NCBI RefSeq assembly: GCF_900163965.1
Contig: NZ_FULE01000008.1
Location: 81,640 to 145,639, forward strand
Reading direction: 5' to 3'
From: Vibrio ruber DSM 16370
GTDB taxonomy: Bacteria; Pseudomonadota; Gammaproteobacteria; Enterobacterales; Vibrionaceae
Length of the DNA stretch: 64,000 nucleotides
A program made the position numbers and the translations under genes. The notes under the pieces are model-generated. The model was given only the letters and a program-made list of their open reading frames with translations. It made no database searches and was not told the origin of the DNA. How positions within the stretch are numbered: position 1 is the first letter of the stretch; every line of letters starts with the position of its first letter. Shown one piece after another: positions 36,156 through 46,417 of the stretch.

Positions 36156-36745
36156 TGGAACAGAGTAAGCCTACATCTTTCTCCATCCGTCATCATAGTG
36201 CGGTCAGGTATACCTTACAGCGCTGGTGGCAAAGCATGGTGTTATCGAAAGATGAACTGAAAAAAACAGATATTTATCCGGCCCCGAGTGGTGTGAAAGC
36301 TCGTTTGAAACGGTGTGATTCGGTTGATAGTGCCATGATGACGGAAGGGTTCCGGCTGTTATGGATGGCGCTCCCCGAAGCGTTCACCGGGCAAGCCAAG
36401 CCACAAGATATTGAATGCTGGGCCACCATTGCCGCGGCATTGGTTTACATTCCGGCTGAATCTGAAACCTCATTTGCCCGAGCTGCGGGAAAAAAAGGGG
36501 ACAATGATAAATCAGTGGTCAGTGAAATGCGTTTTGCGCAACTGCAAGCGGCTAAAACACCAGACGAGTTTCTGCGTCGGTTACGTCGCATCCTGCAACA
36601 GGTCAAAGGTAAAGTCTCGCCATTAGCGCTGGCTCAAGACATTGAACAATGGTTTCAGGAACATGACAGTATGCGTCCTCACAAGGCAGATAAACGTATT
36701 GCTGTGCAATGGGCCATGGACTACTACCGGGCTGCCGGACACTAA
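36155..36745 (+). CDS. casB: Cascade small subunit Cse2 (CasB, Cas11)
   Basis: This 196-residue protein is the small all-helical Cascade subunit, present as two copies in the E. coli complex and stabilising the displaced DNA strand. Supporting features are the family-typical length, the basic helices around LQRWWQSMVL, and the segment MRFAQLQAAKTPDEFLRRLRR. It starts within the cse1 stop codon. A spacer of 110 bases with no visible gene follows before cas7. Confidence 0.93.
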   Translation: MEQSKPTSFSIRHHSAVRYTLQRWWQSMVLSKDELKKTDIYPAPSGVKARLKRCDSVDSAMMTEGFRLLWMALPEAFTGQAKPQDIECWATIAAALVYIPAESETSFARAAGKKGDNDKSVVSEMRFAQLQAAKTPDEFLRRLRRILQQVKGKVSPLALAQDIEQWFQEHDSMRPHKADKRIAVQWAMDYYRAAGH

Positions 36746-36855
36746 AAACACATGTGAACCGACATGTCATATCACTTTTTAATGCTTCGTACGACATTTA
36801 ATGCTGTGCACGATACCGTGCTGCGAACCTATTGATGAATGAAGGATACCTAACA

Positions 36856-37890
36856 ATGAGTCAGTTTATTCAGCTTCACCTACTTACATCTTATGCCCCC
36901 TCAAATCTGAACCGTGACGATTTAGGCCGACCTAAAACAGCCGTCATGGGCGGGGCTGAGCGCCTTCGGGTAAGCTCTCAAAGTTTAAAACGCCATTGGC
37001 GAACCTCTGAGCTGTTTGAAGCGGCGATGGCCGGACATTTAGGCATTCGGACCAAACGGTTTGGTCTGAGCTTATTTGAGGCACTCACACAGGCGGGCGT
37101 CAAAGAAAAATCGGCACAAAAATGGGCGGCAGAAATGGCCGGTCAATACGGCAAATTAAAAAAAGACTCGCTTGAAATTGAACAGTTGGCTCATATCAGC
37201 CCGGCAGAACAAGATGCTGCACTTTCGTTAGTTGCGGTACTGGCGGCAGAAGATCGTAGCCCCAGCGCTGAGGAACTTAAGGCGCTCAAGAACAAACAGA
37301 CGAGCGTGGATATTGCACTGTTTGGCCGGATGTTAGCGTCTTCTCCTGAATTTAACGTCGAAGCCGCCTGTCAGGTTGCCCACGCGATTAGTGTCCATTC
37401 GGTGACAGTCGAAGATGATTATTTTACAGCCGTTGACGATCTCAACGATGGCAAAACCGATGCTGGTTCAGCACATATCGGAGAGGCCGGTTTTGCGGCT
37501 GCGCTGTTCTATAGCTACATCTGTATTAACAAAACACAACTGATCGACAGTTTACAGGGCGATGAAGCGCTGGCGAATCAGGCAATTCAGGCGCTGACTG
37601 AAGCGGTTGTCAAGGTATCGCCCAGCGGGAAGCAGAACAGTTTCGGTTCACGCGCTTATGCGAGTTTTGTGCTGGCAGAGAAAGGTGCTCAGCAACCGCG
37701 TTCGCTTTCTGTCGCTTTCCTCAAGCCGATTATGGATATCGATATGGGGGAAGCTGCCGTCAAAGCGCTGGAAAAACAAGCGGAGAATTTCGACGCCATT
37801 TACGGTGACTGTGCCGACAGTCGTTATCGGATCAATGCATTTACCGGAGAAGGTTCTCTGACACAATTGCAGCAATTTGTCGCTGAATAA
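36856..37890 (+). CDS. casC: Cascade backbone subunit Cas7e (CasC, Cse4)
   Basis: This protein of about 344 residues forms the six-fold backbone along the crRNA. It is recognised by the N-terminal FIQLHLLTSYAPSNLNRDD and the segment GGAERLRVSSQSLKRHWR, which are characteristic of type I-E Cas7. ATG 36856 with an upstream AAGGA was preferred over an ATG eight codons earlier because the family starts close to FIQLH. The C-terminal RIN(A)FTGEGSL segment is complete. Cas5 follows after 9 bases. Confidence 0.96.
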   Translation: MSQFIQLHLLTSYAPSNLNRDDLGRPKTAVMGGAERLRVSSQSLKRHWRTSELFEAAMAGHLGIRTKRFGLSLFEALTQAGVKEKSAQKWAAEMAGQYGKLKKDSLEIEQLAHISPAEQDAALSLVAVLAAEDRSPSAEELKALKNKQTSVDIALFGRMLASSPEFNVEAACQVAHAISVHSVTVEDDYFTAVDDLNDGKTDAGSAHIGEAGFAAALFYSYICINKTQLIDSLQGDEALANQAIQALTEAVVKVSPSGKQNSFGSRAYASFVLAEKGAQQPRSLSVAFLKPIMDIDMGEAAVKALEKQAENFDAIYGDCADSRYRINAFTGEGSLTQLQQFVAE

Positions 37891-37899
37891 GGAGGGAGA

Positions 37900-38688
37900 A
37901 TGAGATCTTATCTCGTATTTCGTCTTTATGGCCCAATGGCGAGCTGGGGGTTACCAGCCGTCGGCGGGGATCGACAAACAGCCGTTGCCCCGTCCCGTTC
38001 CGCGATTTTAGGTTTGTTGGGGGCAGCATTAGGAATTCGGCGGGATAATGAAACGCAACTGCAAGCATTACAGCAAAGTGTTGAGATTGCTGTGAAGCAA
38101 CTTGTTCCCGGCACGCTGATTCGTGATTATCACACCACTCAAGTGCCGTCGGCGGATCGGAAATTTACGCACCGGACACGCAAAAGCGAACTGGCTGAAT
38201 CACACCTCAATACGGTACTTTCCAGCCGGGATTATCGATGTGACGGGATGTGGACGATTGCGGTGACTTTGACGCCTGAGCCGGGTTATACATTAGCGGA
38301 GCTTCATTCCGCCCTGAAAACACCCGTGTTTCCGCTCTATTTAGGCCGTAAATCTTGCCCGCCCGCTGCGCCGTTATCACCACAAATTGTGGCTGACAGT
38401 TCTCTTCGATCTGCTTTAGACACTGAATTTCACATGCTTACCCGGAGTCAAAAGGCTGATGACTTTTTGCTACGCCACAATGGGTGGGTGACCTACTTTT
38501 GGGAGAACGATCCTCAAGCGATTGAACCCGAAGATTCAGAGTCGGTTGTCACGACTTTCCCTTGGGATGAACCGGAAAACCGGCACCGTTGGCAGTTTCA
38601 GTCACGCACGATGTATCAACTCTCTGTCGCGCAATCTAGTGCGAAGAAAGACAGCGGATCATCAGATCCGGCAAATGAGAGGGTATAA
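37900..38688 (+). CDS. casD: Cascade subunit Cas5e (CasD)
   Basis: This 262-residue RAMP protein caps the 5' handle of the crRNA in Cascade. The opening RSYLVFRLYGPMASWGLPAV is diagnostic for Cas5e, followed by the glycine-rich PSRSAILGLLGAALGI helix and the LSSRDYRCDG segment. A GGAGGGA site lies just upstream. The C terminus is slightly extended and polar (SSAKKDSGSSD). It is separated from cas6e by 3 bases. Confidence 0.96.
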   Translation: MRSYLVFRLYGPMASWGLPAVGGDRQTAVAPSRSAILGLLGAALGIRRDNETQLQALQQSVEIAVKQLVPGTLIRDYHTTQVPSADRKFTHRTRKSELAESHLNTVLSSRDYRCDGMWTIAVTLTPEPGYTLAELHSALKTPVFPLYLGRKSCPPAAPLSPQIVADSSLRSALDTEFHMLTRSQKADDFLLRHNGWVTYFWENDPQAIEPEDSESVVTTFPWDEPENRHRWQFQSRTMYQLSVAQSSAKKDSGSSDPANERV

Positions 38689-38691
38689 AAC

Positions 38692-39383
38692 ATGCAATTG
38701 TATTTATCAAAAGTCACGCTGAGCCCCTCGGCTAATTTAGCCAAGGTTCTGCTTGAGCTTGACCAAAATGACGCATACGCCTCTCATCAACTGTTGTGGC
38801 GTGAACTTTTTCATCGCGATGAGAAACGTCAGTTTATCTATCGCCAAGAGGTCGATGCGCATCAATTACCCCTCTTTTATACGCTTTCGAAAACCCAGCC
38901 AGATCCATATAGCCGTTATTGTCGGGTCGAGAGCAAAGTCTTTGCACCACAGCTTCATGCCGGGCAGAAACTGGCTTACCAATTACGGGTTAACCCGACG
39001 GTTTGTATCACCAAAGATGGCCGCCAGCAGCGGCATGATGTCGTGATGCATACCAAACATCAGCTTCGGGATGAACAACTACAGCCGCATGTGTTGCAAC
39101 AACATATGGATGACGCCGTGCATCAGTGGCTCGGTCATGAATCTCGCTTAAGCCGATGGGGAATCAAACTGGATACTCAGCCTGATATCCAGAGTTATAC
39201 CCAGCATGGCAGCTATAAGAAAAATCGTCGGGAACAGCATAAACATCATGTTCGGTTTTCGAGTGTTGATGTGCAGGGGATTTTGACTGTCACCGATCCT
39301 GAGCGCTTTTTAAGTCAATATGCAGAGGGTTTTGGCAGAGCCAAAGCGATGGGATGTGGCCTGATGTTGATCAGGAGGATCTA

Positions 39384-39384
<1 letters not shown>
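38692..39384 (+). CDS. casE: CRISPR RNA endonuclease Cas6e (CasE)
   Basis: This 230-residue endoribonuclease cuts pre-crRNA at the base of the repeat hairpin and stays bound to its 3' end. The N terminus MQLYLSKVTLSP is typical, and a histidine in the expected region (ELFHRDEKRQFIYR) is a candidate catalytic residue. The C-terminal glycine-rich RAMP loop is GFGRAKAMGCGLMLIRRI. Its stop overlaps the cas1 start. The CCCCGT/ACGGGG stem of the repeats in both arrays would be its substrate. Confidence 0.95.
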
Positions 39385-40603
<1,219 letters not shown>

Positions 40604-40689
40604 GCTGCTATAAAAAAGATAAGCGCGGCACTGTGACAGGCCACCGAACACCAGATCGTTTGATGATTTTCGGTCAGATCACTAAGCGT

Positions 40690-40762
40690 CAAAATAAGGA
40701 AAAATGTTGGTAGATTGTTAACTTGGATATTTGTTTATATAAATCAAACGCCTACAATTAGA
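40690..40762 (+). promoter_or_regulatory. CRISPR leader of array 2
   Basis: The sequence before the first repeat shares AAATGTTGGTAGATTGT and CTACAATTAGA with the array 1 leader and again contains an AATCAAACGCCTA stretch near the IHF consensus. It lies about 90 bases after cas2 and orients the array left to right. Confidence 0.8.
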
Positions 40763-43170
40763 GTGTTCCCCGTATACACGGGGATGAACCGCGGCACCTT
40801 CCAAACGCTTGTACGTAAGGTCAGTGTTCCCCGTATACACGGGGATGAACCGGCTCAACTGAGACGATGAAAAAATCAATCGGAGTGTTCCCCGTATACA
40901 CGGGGATGAACCGCGGCAGGTTGCCATTGATAACAAAGAGATAGTGTGTTCCCCGTATACACGGGGATGAACCGGCGTCAGCGCTGAACTTCATCAGGGC
41001 CCTTGAGTGTTCCCCGTATACACGGGGATGAACCGCTCACTGTCTGCTATCACCGGCGCTGCCGGAAGTGTTCCCCGTATACACGGGGATGAACCGATAA
41101 TATTCCCGCTTGTTAACTCACCATATGTGTGTTCCCCGTATACACGGGGATGAACCGGGGTGCTCACTGAAGGCGCGTGAGGCTGTAAAAGTGTTCCCCG
41201 TATACACGGGGATGAACCGCCAGCAATTAAATGATGAATTTGGCCGCCAGCGTGTTCCCCGTATACACGGGGATGAACCGCACCGCTGGAGATTTGAGAT
41301 CGTCATTAGAAAGTGTTCCCCGTATACACGGGGATGAACCGTGTTGGTACTGCGGATGTGATTTACCAGAAAAGTGTTCCCCGTATACACGGGGATGAAC
41401 CGTAGCCCCTGACGTGTTATTTGATGGACCATTTGTGTTCCCCGTATACACGGGGATGAACCGTTCGTCATAAGGCTTGGCGTCGGCCATGGTGCGTGTT
41501 CCCCGTATACACGGGGATGAACCGGCGGATTGAAACCACTCAATCTTTTCGCCAAAGTGTTCCCCGTATACACGGGGATGAACCGGCTAATTTTAACAAC
41601 GGCAATTTTGGTGTAAAGTGTTCCCCGTATACACGGGGATGAACCGTAGCCCCTGACGTGTTATTTGATGGACCATTTGTGTTCCCCGTATACACGGGGA
41701 TGAACCGTTCGTCATAAGGCTTGGCGTCGGCCATGGTGCGTGTTCCCCGTATACACGGGGATGAACCGGCGGATTGAAACCACTCAATCTTTTCGCCAAA
41801 GTGTTCCCCGTATACACGGGGATGAACCGGCTAATTTTAACAACGGCAATTTTGGTGTAAAGTGTTCCCCGTATACACGGGGATGAACCGCGACTTTAGC
41901 CACTAACTGGGTAATCCGTACAGTGTTCCCCGTATACACGGGGATGAACCGTGGGTTTCTAATTTTGAATCAAACATTAACGGTGTTCCCCGTATACACG
42001 GGGATGAACCGGTATCTTTGAGCTGTCCGTTTGAGTTGAACGCGTGTTCCCCGTATACACGGGGATGAACCGGAGTGGCAAGAACAATCATTCCCTGAAA
42101 TCGTGTGTTCCCCGTATACACGGGGATGAACCGTCTTGTGAAAATTCACGCCAACAACACCGCTAGTGTTCCCCGTATACACGGGGATGAACCGTCTTGT
42201 GAAAATTCACGCCAACAACACCGCTAGTGTTCCCCGTATACACGGGGATGAACCGTCTGATTAAGTCTATTCAGTCCGATTACATAGGTGTTCCCCGTAT
42301 ACACGGGGATGAACCGGTAAAAAATGAAAAATGCGAATGCACCAGCAAGTGTTCCCCGTATACACGGGGATGAACCGTGGTATCACCACCCGTACCAGTT
42401 GCAACCGTCATGTTCCCCGTATACACGGGGATGAACCGCAGCTCGAGACAACTCAACGCTTGAGGGTCGCGTGTTCCCCGTATACACGGGGATGAACCGA
42501 CAATTTACGGGGATGCTGAAATATCATGACCGTGTTCCCCGTATACACGGGGATGAACCGCGATCCATCTCGAAATTCGATGTTATCACCAGGTGTTCCC
42601 CGTATACACGGGGATGAACCGTCGCACGATTTAGCGGATTCGTTTATTATGGGGTGTTCCCCGTATACACGGGGATGAACCGGCGTCTGGCCTTACGGTT
42701 ATACTATGCCTATTGTGTTCCCCGTATACACGGGGATGAACCGATGTTGAATTGCTTCTTTTGTCATTGACATAGGTGTTCCCCGTATACACGGGGATGA
42801 ACCGAAATCTGTGAACTCCGCGATTCAATAATTGGCGTGTTCCCCGTATACACGGGGATGAACCGAGAACCGCCAGAAACATCTAATGAAACATTTTGTG
42901 TTCCCCGTATGCACGGGGATGAACCGGTGCGACGGTCAAAACAAACACTGACAGAGACGTGTTCCCCGTATGCACGGGGATGAACCGACGAATGGATGAA
43001 GACTCAGCCAAAAAAACAAGTGTTCCCCGTATACACGGGGATGAACCGATAACTCTTGGTCTTACGAATATTGCGGTCGCGTGTTCCCCGTATACACGGG
43101 GATGAACCGGCCGCGTATGAAGCAGCAAACCAATCTGATTGGTGTTCCCCGTATGCACGGGGATAAATCG
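40763..43170 (+). CRISPR. Type I-E CRISPR array 2: 40 repeats, 39 spacers
   Basis: Counting start positions gives 40 repeats with a 61-base period, apart from one 62-base and one 60-base unit. Most repeats have the core CCCCGTATACACGGGG. Repeats at 42898, 42959 and the last at 43142 have CCCCGTATGCACGGGG instead, and the last one also has a changed 3' end (GGGGATAAATCG). The repeat at 42410 has lost its first G. Two kinds of internal duplication are present: a four-spacer block, and one spacer copied next to itself (42134-42165 and 42195-42226). Open frames reading GSSPCIRGT are repeat artefacts. Confidence 0.98.
41403..41890 (+). repeat. Tandem duplication of four CRISPR spacers
   Basis: Bases 41403-41646 and 41647-41890 are the same four spacer-repeat units in the same order; the spacers begin tagcccctgacg, ttcgtcataagg, gcggattgaaac and gctaattttaac. 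The 244-base unit equals exactly four periods, as expected from unequal recombination between repeats. Confidence 0.97.
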
Positions 43171-43233
43171 ATGTGTGGAGTGGCACGCAGTGCATACCGG
43201 TGCCACTCCGCTTGTTTTCAGCCTATCGCTGGT

Positions 43234-43425
43234 TTACTCATCGATCATGATATCTTCTTTCCTCAGATTGATCTCATCAAAGGTAATCAGATTATTGAGG
43301 TACAGGAGCACCTCCCGAAGTTCATTTTGATCGACACTGGGGTGGGTATTGGTGATCAAACAATCAATCAGATAGCCGCGGGCGGTAAGGTGGAGGTCAG
43401 GATTTGGTTGTTGGTTTTGTATCAT
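43234..43425 (-). CDS. Small conserved protein of the dispersed repeat (copy C)
   Basis: This 63-residue homologue of the product at 29291-29476 is almost identical from NPDLHL onward. ATG 43425 has an AGAGGGAA ribosome-binding site; an upstream in-frame ATG at 43464 overlaps the box region and was not used. Compared with copy B the DNA shows about seven synonymous changes in the conserved part and only three amino-acid changes near the end, a pattern of purifying selection. The family is unknown to me. It lies downstream of the antisense-like boxes. Confidence 0.6.
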   Translation of the reverse strand: MIQNQQPNPDLHLTARGYLIDCLITNTHPSVDQNELREVLLYLNNLITFDEINLRKEDIMIDE

Positions 43426-43590
43426 AAGTATTCCCTCTGAGGATTCATGTTTTCCACCACTCAAAGGTTCCTAATCTTCGGGTGGTGAGTTGGAACAGGG
43501 TTAGGAACTACCGCCTCAAAGGGTAACGGCCAGCTAACGCTGCCCTGCCCAACACACCATAATTAAGACGTGCAAGGCTACACATAAAGC

Positions 43591-44076
43591 CTATCTGATA
43601 CAAGATGGCATTGATGTCCCTTTGAGAGTCATACAGGTTCCTAATCCCGACACCGTTTTTTTCGGTGCCTGTGCAGCGTATGTTGCATCGGGAATGTTGG
43701 CGAGTGTTCGCGGTGCGAAACGCGTGCGGTGTAGTGAAATCTCATACTTTTCTAATACTTGGTTTGTCATTTTTTTGCGAGTGATTTCAAAGTATTGGGA
43801 GTATTGACCTACGGTCTTACGATTTGTTTTTCCTAGCCTCTGGCACTGAGTTGTGACGCACAATCGGTTCTCCGATTTCAGAAACATCGGTGCTCTGTGC
43901 GCCAGTTCATCTTTCAGAGATGAAAGATGAACCAGAAAATCTTTTTGTTTGGCTTGGGTGAGCGCTTTCCAGAACCAGCTTTTACAGGCGTCCTGCCCGG
44001 AAAAGCTTAACCATTCTTCCGTGAATGGTTTTCTTGGTTGGGTGACTGATTTGAGTGGGGTGAAACATTGAATCAA
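43591..44076 (-). CDS. Putative Icd/Ash-like reading frame of the dispersed repeat (copy C)
   Basis: This is the longest version of the frame (161 codons). It has an extra N-terminal part containing EEWLSFSGQDACKSWFWKAL, then the shared core with ANIPDATYAAQAPKKTVSGLGT. The same DNA in copies A and D is not open in this frame throughout, while the stem-loop within it is preserved by paired changes, so part of the region acts as nucleic-acid structure. Whether a protein is made is uncertain. Confidence 0.35.
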   Translation of the reverse strand: MIQCFTPLKSVTQPRKPFTEEWLSFSGQDACKSWFWKALTQAKQKDFLVHLSSLKDELAHRAPMFLKSENRLCVTTQCQRLGKTNRKTVGQYSQYFEITRKKMTNQVLEKYEISLHRTRFAPRTLANIPDATYAAQAPKKTVSGLGTCMTLKGTSMPSCIR

Positions 44077-44351
44077 CGAAGTTCAATTGATCGATGCTCT
44101 CAGGGGAGAAATTCATAACGAATCTTTATTTCTGTCTGTAAATAAATGGTTTTATTGAATTTATCTTAAATTTTTTGTTAAAAAACCAATTTTAGACACG
44201 CAATTGTTTTGAATAATCATAGAATTACATGAACAACAATGAAGTGCCTGCTTTTGCAGGAAAGGGGCTGATACAAAAAAGAGCCACAACATCATGCGGC
44301 TCTGAATAGGTTCCATTTTAAACAATAGTTTTACTTATGATTGGGCTTGAT

Positions 44352-44858
44352 TTAGTAATGACTGACTAATTCAATGATTTTAGGGTCAACACCTGCGATT
44401 TTATGAATCAATTCACGAACGGAACAACCGTCATCTTTTTCATCAGGGTTAGCACCATATTCAAGCAATATTTTCACAACCTCATAAGGAATTGGCATTC
44501 GATCAAAAGCCATTCTCAACGCACTAATACCATCAGCATCTTGGTGCTCGATCATCTTATCCGCACCGTTTTCCAACAAGAGCCGAATCCCCTCAACATT
44601 GCGTTGACGAACCGCATAAATTAGAGGCGTATAGCCATAGCTATCAATTGCGTTGACATCCAGCCCTTGATCAATCAGATATTGGATAGATACCGGTGGA
44701 GTTTTTCTAGTTACCGATTTGAATGCGTAATGTAAATATGTCCATTTATCATTAGCCGTGATACGATGAATGTCCTTGCCGTTTGCAATTGATCTTTTCA
44801 CAGTTTCAATGTCACCACGAACTATAGCTGAGTAAGGTTGATTATCTACATTATTCAT
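44352..44858 (-). CDS. Ankyrin-repeat protein, probable immunity protein
   Basis: This 168-residue protein is built of ankyrin repeats; clear units include YGYTPLIYAVRQRNVEGIRLLLENGAD and VVKILLEYGANPDEKDDG (each shortened or split here in description), and an earlier unit at WTYLHYAFKSV. There is no signal peptide. Its start overlaps the stop of the upstream nuclease toxin (ATGA), so the two are made together. Ankyrin proteins often serve as cognate immunity proteins of polymorphic nuclease toxins, and the overlap strongly suggests that role here. Direct binding to the toxin is inferred. Confidence 0.75.
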   Translation of the reverse strand: MNNVDNQPYSAIVRGDIETVKRSIANGKDIHRITANDKWTYLHYAFKSVTRKTPPVSIQYLIDQGLDVNAIDSYGYTPLIYAVRQRNVEGIRLLLENGADKMIEHQDADGISALRMAFDRMPIPYEVVKILLEYGANPDEKDDGCSVRELIHKIAGVDPKIIELVSHY

Positions 44859-46417
44859 TGTGATCTCCTGTCACTTAAAAAGTCTTTCATGTCTTCCAAA
44901 ATATCCTCTAATTCATCACTGCCCGGTTTCTCATTGACATGACTAAGATTGGTCTTGGCGTCCTCAATTAGAAAATAGTCAGGGTGTGAATTCACAAAAT
45001 CATTCAATTCTTCCTGAGTCATACCTATCTGGTCAGCCGCTCTGAGTATCCGTCGGTTTTCCAAACCCTCTCTATGCCCATAGTGCCAGTCGGTTAAGGC
45101 TTTACCTTTTTTATCCGTGAAATTACCATTTTCATCTCTCAAAGCCTCTGCTTCAATCTGCCTTTTGGTCTTAGCCCGAAGGGATGTTCGGTTTAGCTCC
45201 GGTTTGGGGTATTTACTCGCACCAAACTGACCATTCGGTTGACGCACTTGATGACTATACACCACATACAGTGGTGGGAGTCCGGTATCTGCCGGAAAGG
45301 TCAGAATATAGTCTTGTAAATCTGCATCAGCGATTGGCGTGATGTAGGTGTTATCAAATTCTTGGCCTTGCTCAGCCTCCGGATACACCCAGATATTGTA
45401 AGTTTTCAGGTCAGGAATGGGATTGACAAGGATTGGTTTACCACCAAAATCGCCACTCATCGGTATCCATTCAATAGTGACATCCGGCTCTAACGCAACG
45501 ACAAATTTATCACCGACCCGAGTCACTTCACGTTTGGGAATATTCACCCCATTGACATGATAACCGTAAATCCGATTATCAGCATTGAACCCTAAGCGGA
45601 TATTGGTTTCAACCGTGGTTTTATCCATCAGGTCATTTTCATTGTTCAGCGTGCCGTCACCAAGCTGGCTGGGCATAAATGCAGCCAGAATGCCAGCGCG
45701 ACCGACAATTTTCATCGTCAGGTTTGGTAGCTCTGCCAGTGCTGCACCACCAATACGCGTTAAAAAAGCGTCTTCAGTCGCTGCCGTCCCAACCCCCTGA
45801 CCAATCGCCAGCGTATAGGCAGCATACTCACCCAGAGATGAGGGTTGCTCTCTTTGTGTACCGATATTACACGTTCCTCTCGGTACAAGGGCAGATTTGG
45901 CAAAACGTGAGGGTTTGACTGGTGGCCTGTTAAACGTGTCTTGCCATGATGGCGGGGGCAGTTGAATGTTCTCTGATTCCTGTAATCGTTCCTGACGCTG
46001 TTTTGCCAGCCGCTGCGCTAAAGTGAGTTTCACTTGATTGTGTTCAACATAAGGTTCGGTATACACCGAGGCGTTAACACTGCCAGCGTAAGATGAACCA
46101 ATGCCATGATTGACCAGCTCAGCCCGTGCGGTATAGGCCTTGTATGCCAGCCCGTCGAGCTGAGGCTCAACCTCGGGATTGACTCGCCAGTATCGATTGC
46201 CCCATTCATCCCGATCCCGAATCAATAAGGGGATGGATGGTGTATCAGTGAGTAAGACTTGATGGCCGCTGCGAAGCTGCTCAAGAAAATCAGAACAGCG
46301 CATTCCGGCAGGCGTCACGGATTTGATATCCGATTCGCGCAGGGATGAAAAATCCCCTTCAACCTGAGCAAATTCATAACTCATCAGGTTGTAGATTTGG
46401 ATGGTTTGATAGTTCAT
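44855..46417 (-). CDS. Polymorphic nuclease toxin with S-type pyocin and GH-E domains
   Basis: This 520-residue protein has an N-terminal region of unknown type, including a hydrophobic small-residue stretch (about 200-250) and a proline-rich linker. A central S-type pyocin domain runs from roughly 270 to 395 and ends in the typical GLPPLYVVYS. A C-terminal nuclease domain spans residues 441-499: LTDWHYGHREG with Gly447-His448, a helix with EELNDFVNSHPDYF, and the closing NLSHVNEK. This arrangement is the GH-E class of HNH-like DNases. No receptor-binding domain or PAAR motif was seen, so delivery by a type VI secretion system or another route is open. The ankyrin gene downstream is the likely immunity partner. 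Confidence 0.8.
   Translation of the reverse strand: MNYQTIQIYNLMSYEFAQVEGDFSSLRESDIKSVTPAGMRCSDFLEQLRSGHQVLLTDTPSIPLLIRDRDEWGNRYWRVNPEVEPQLDGLAYKAYTARAELVNHGIGSSYAGSVNASVYTEPYVEHNQVKLTLAQRLAKQRQERLQESENIQLPPPSWQDTFNRPPVKPSRFAKSALVPRGTCNIGTQREQPSSLGEYAAYTLAIGQGVGTAATEDAFLTRIGGAALAELPNLTMKIVGRAGILAAFMPSQLGDGTLNNENDLMDKTTVETNIRLGFNADNRIYGYHVNGVNIPKREVTRVGDKFVVALEPDVTIEWIPMSGDFGGKPILVNPIPDLKTYNIWVYPEAEQGQEFDNTYITPIADADLQDYILTFPADTGLPPLYVVYSHQVRQPNGQFGASKYPKPELNRTSLRAKTKRQIEAEALRDENGNFTDKKGKALTDWHYGHREGLENRRILRAADQIGMTQEELNDFVNSHPDYFLIEDAKTNLSHVNEKPGSDELEDILEDMKDFLSDRRSQ

Larger units (their letters stand above)
43178..44104 (-). repeat. Dispersed repeat, copy C (C4/cI antisense-like region)
   Basis: The repeat starts 8 bases after the last CRISPR repeat with the hairpin GAGTGGCAC/GTGCCACTC (43178-43208). 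On the minus strand its complementary boxes are GATTAGGAACCT (43635-43646), GTTCCTAACC (43499-43508) and GATTAGGAACCT (43465-43476), in the same order as in copy B. It also carries the perfect 11-base stem GTTCATCTTTC/GAAAGATGAAC near 43905-43932. Both reading frames of the repeat are intact here. The rest, to 44351, is AT-rich and empty. Confidence 0.75.

Noticed and set aside
40718..43206. Many open frames inside array 2 reading GSSPCIRGT or FIPVYTGNT
   Set aside because: Repeat artefacts of the CRISPR array; the 61-base period alternates reading frames.
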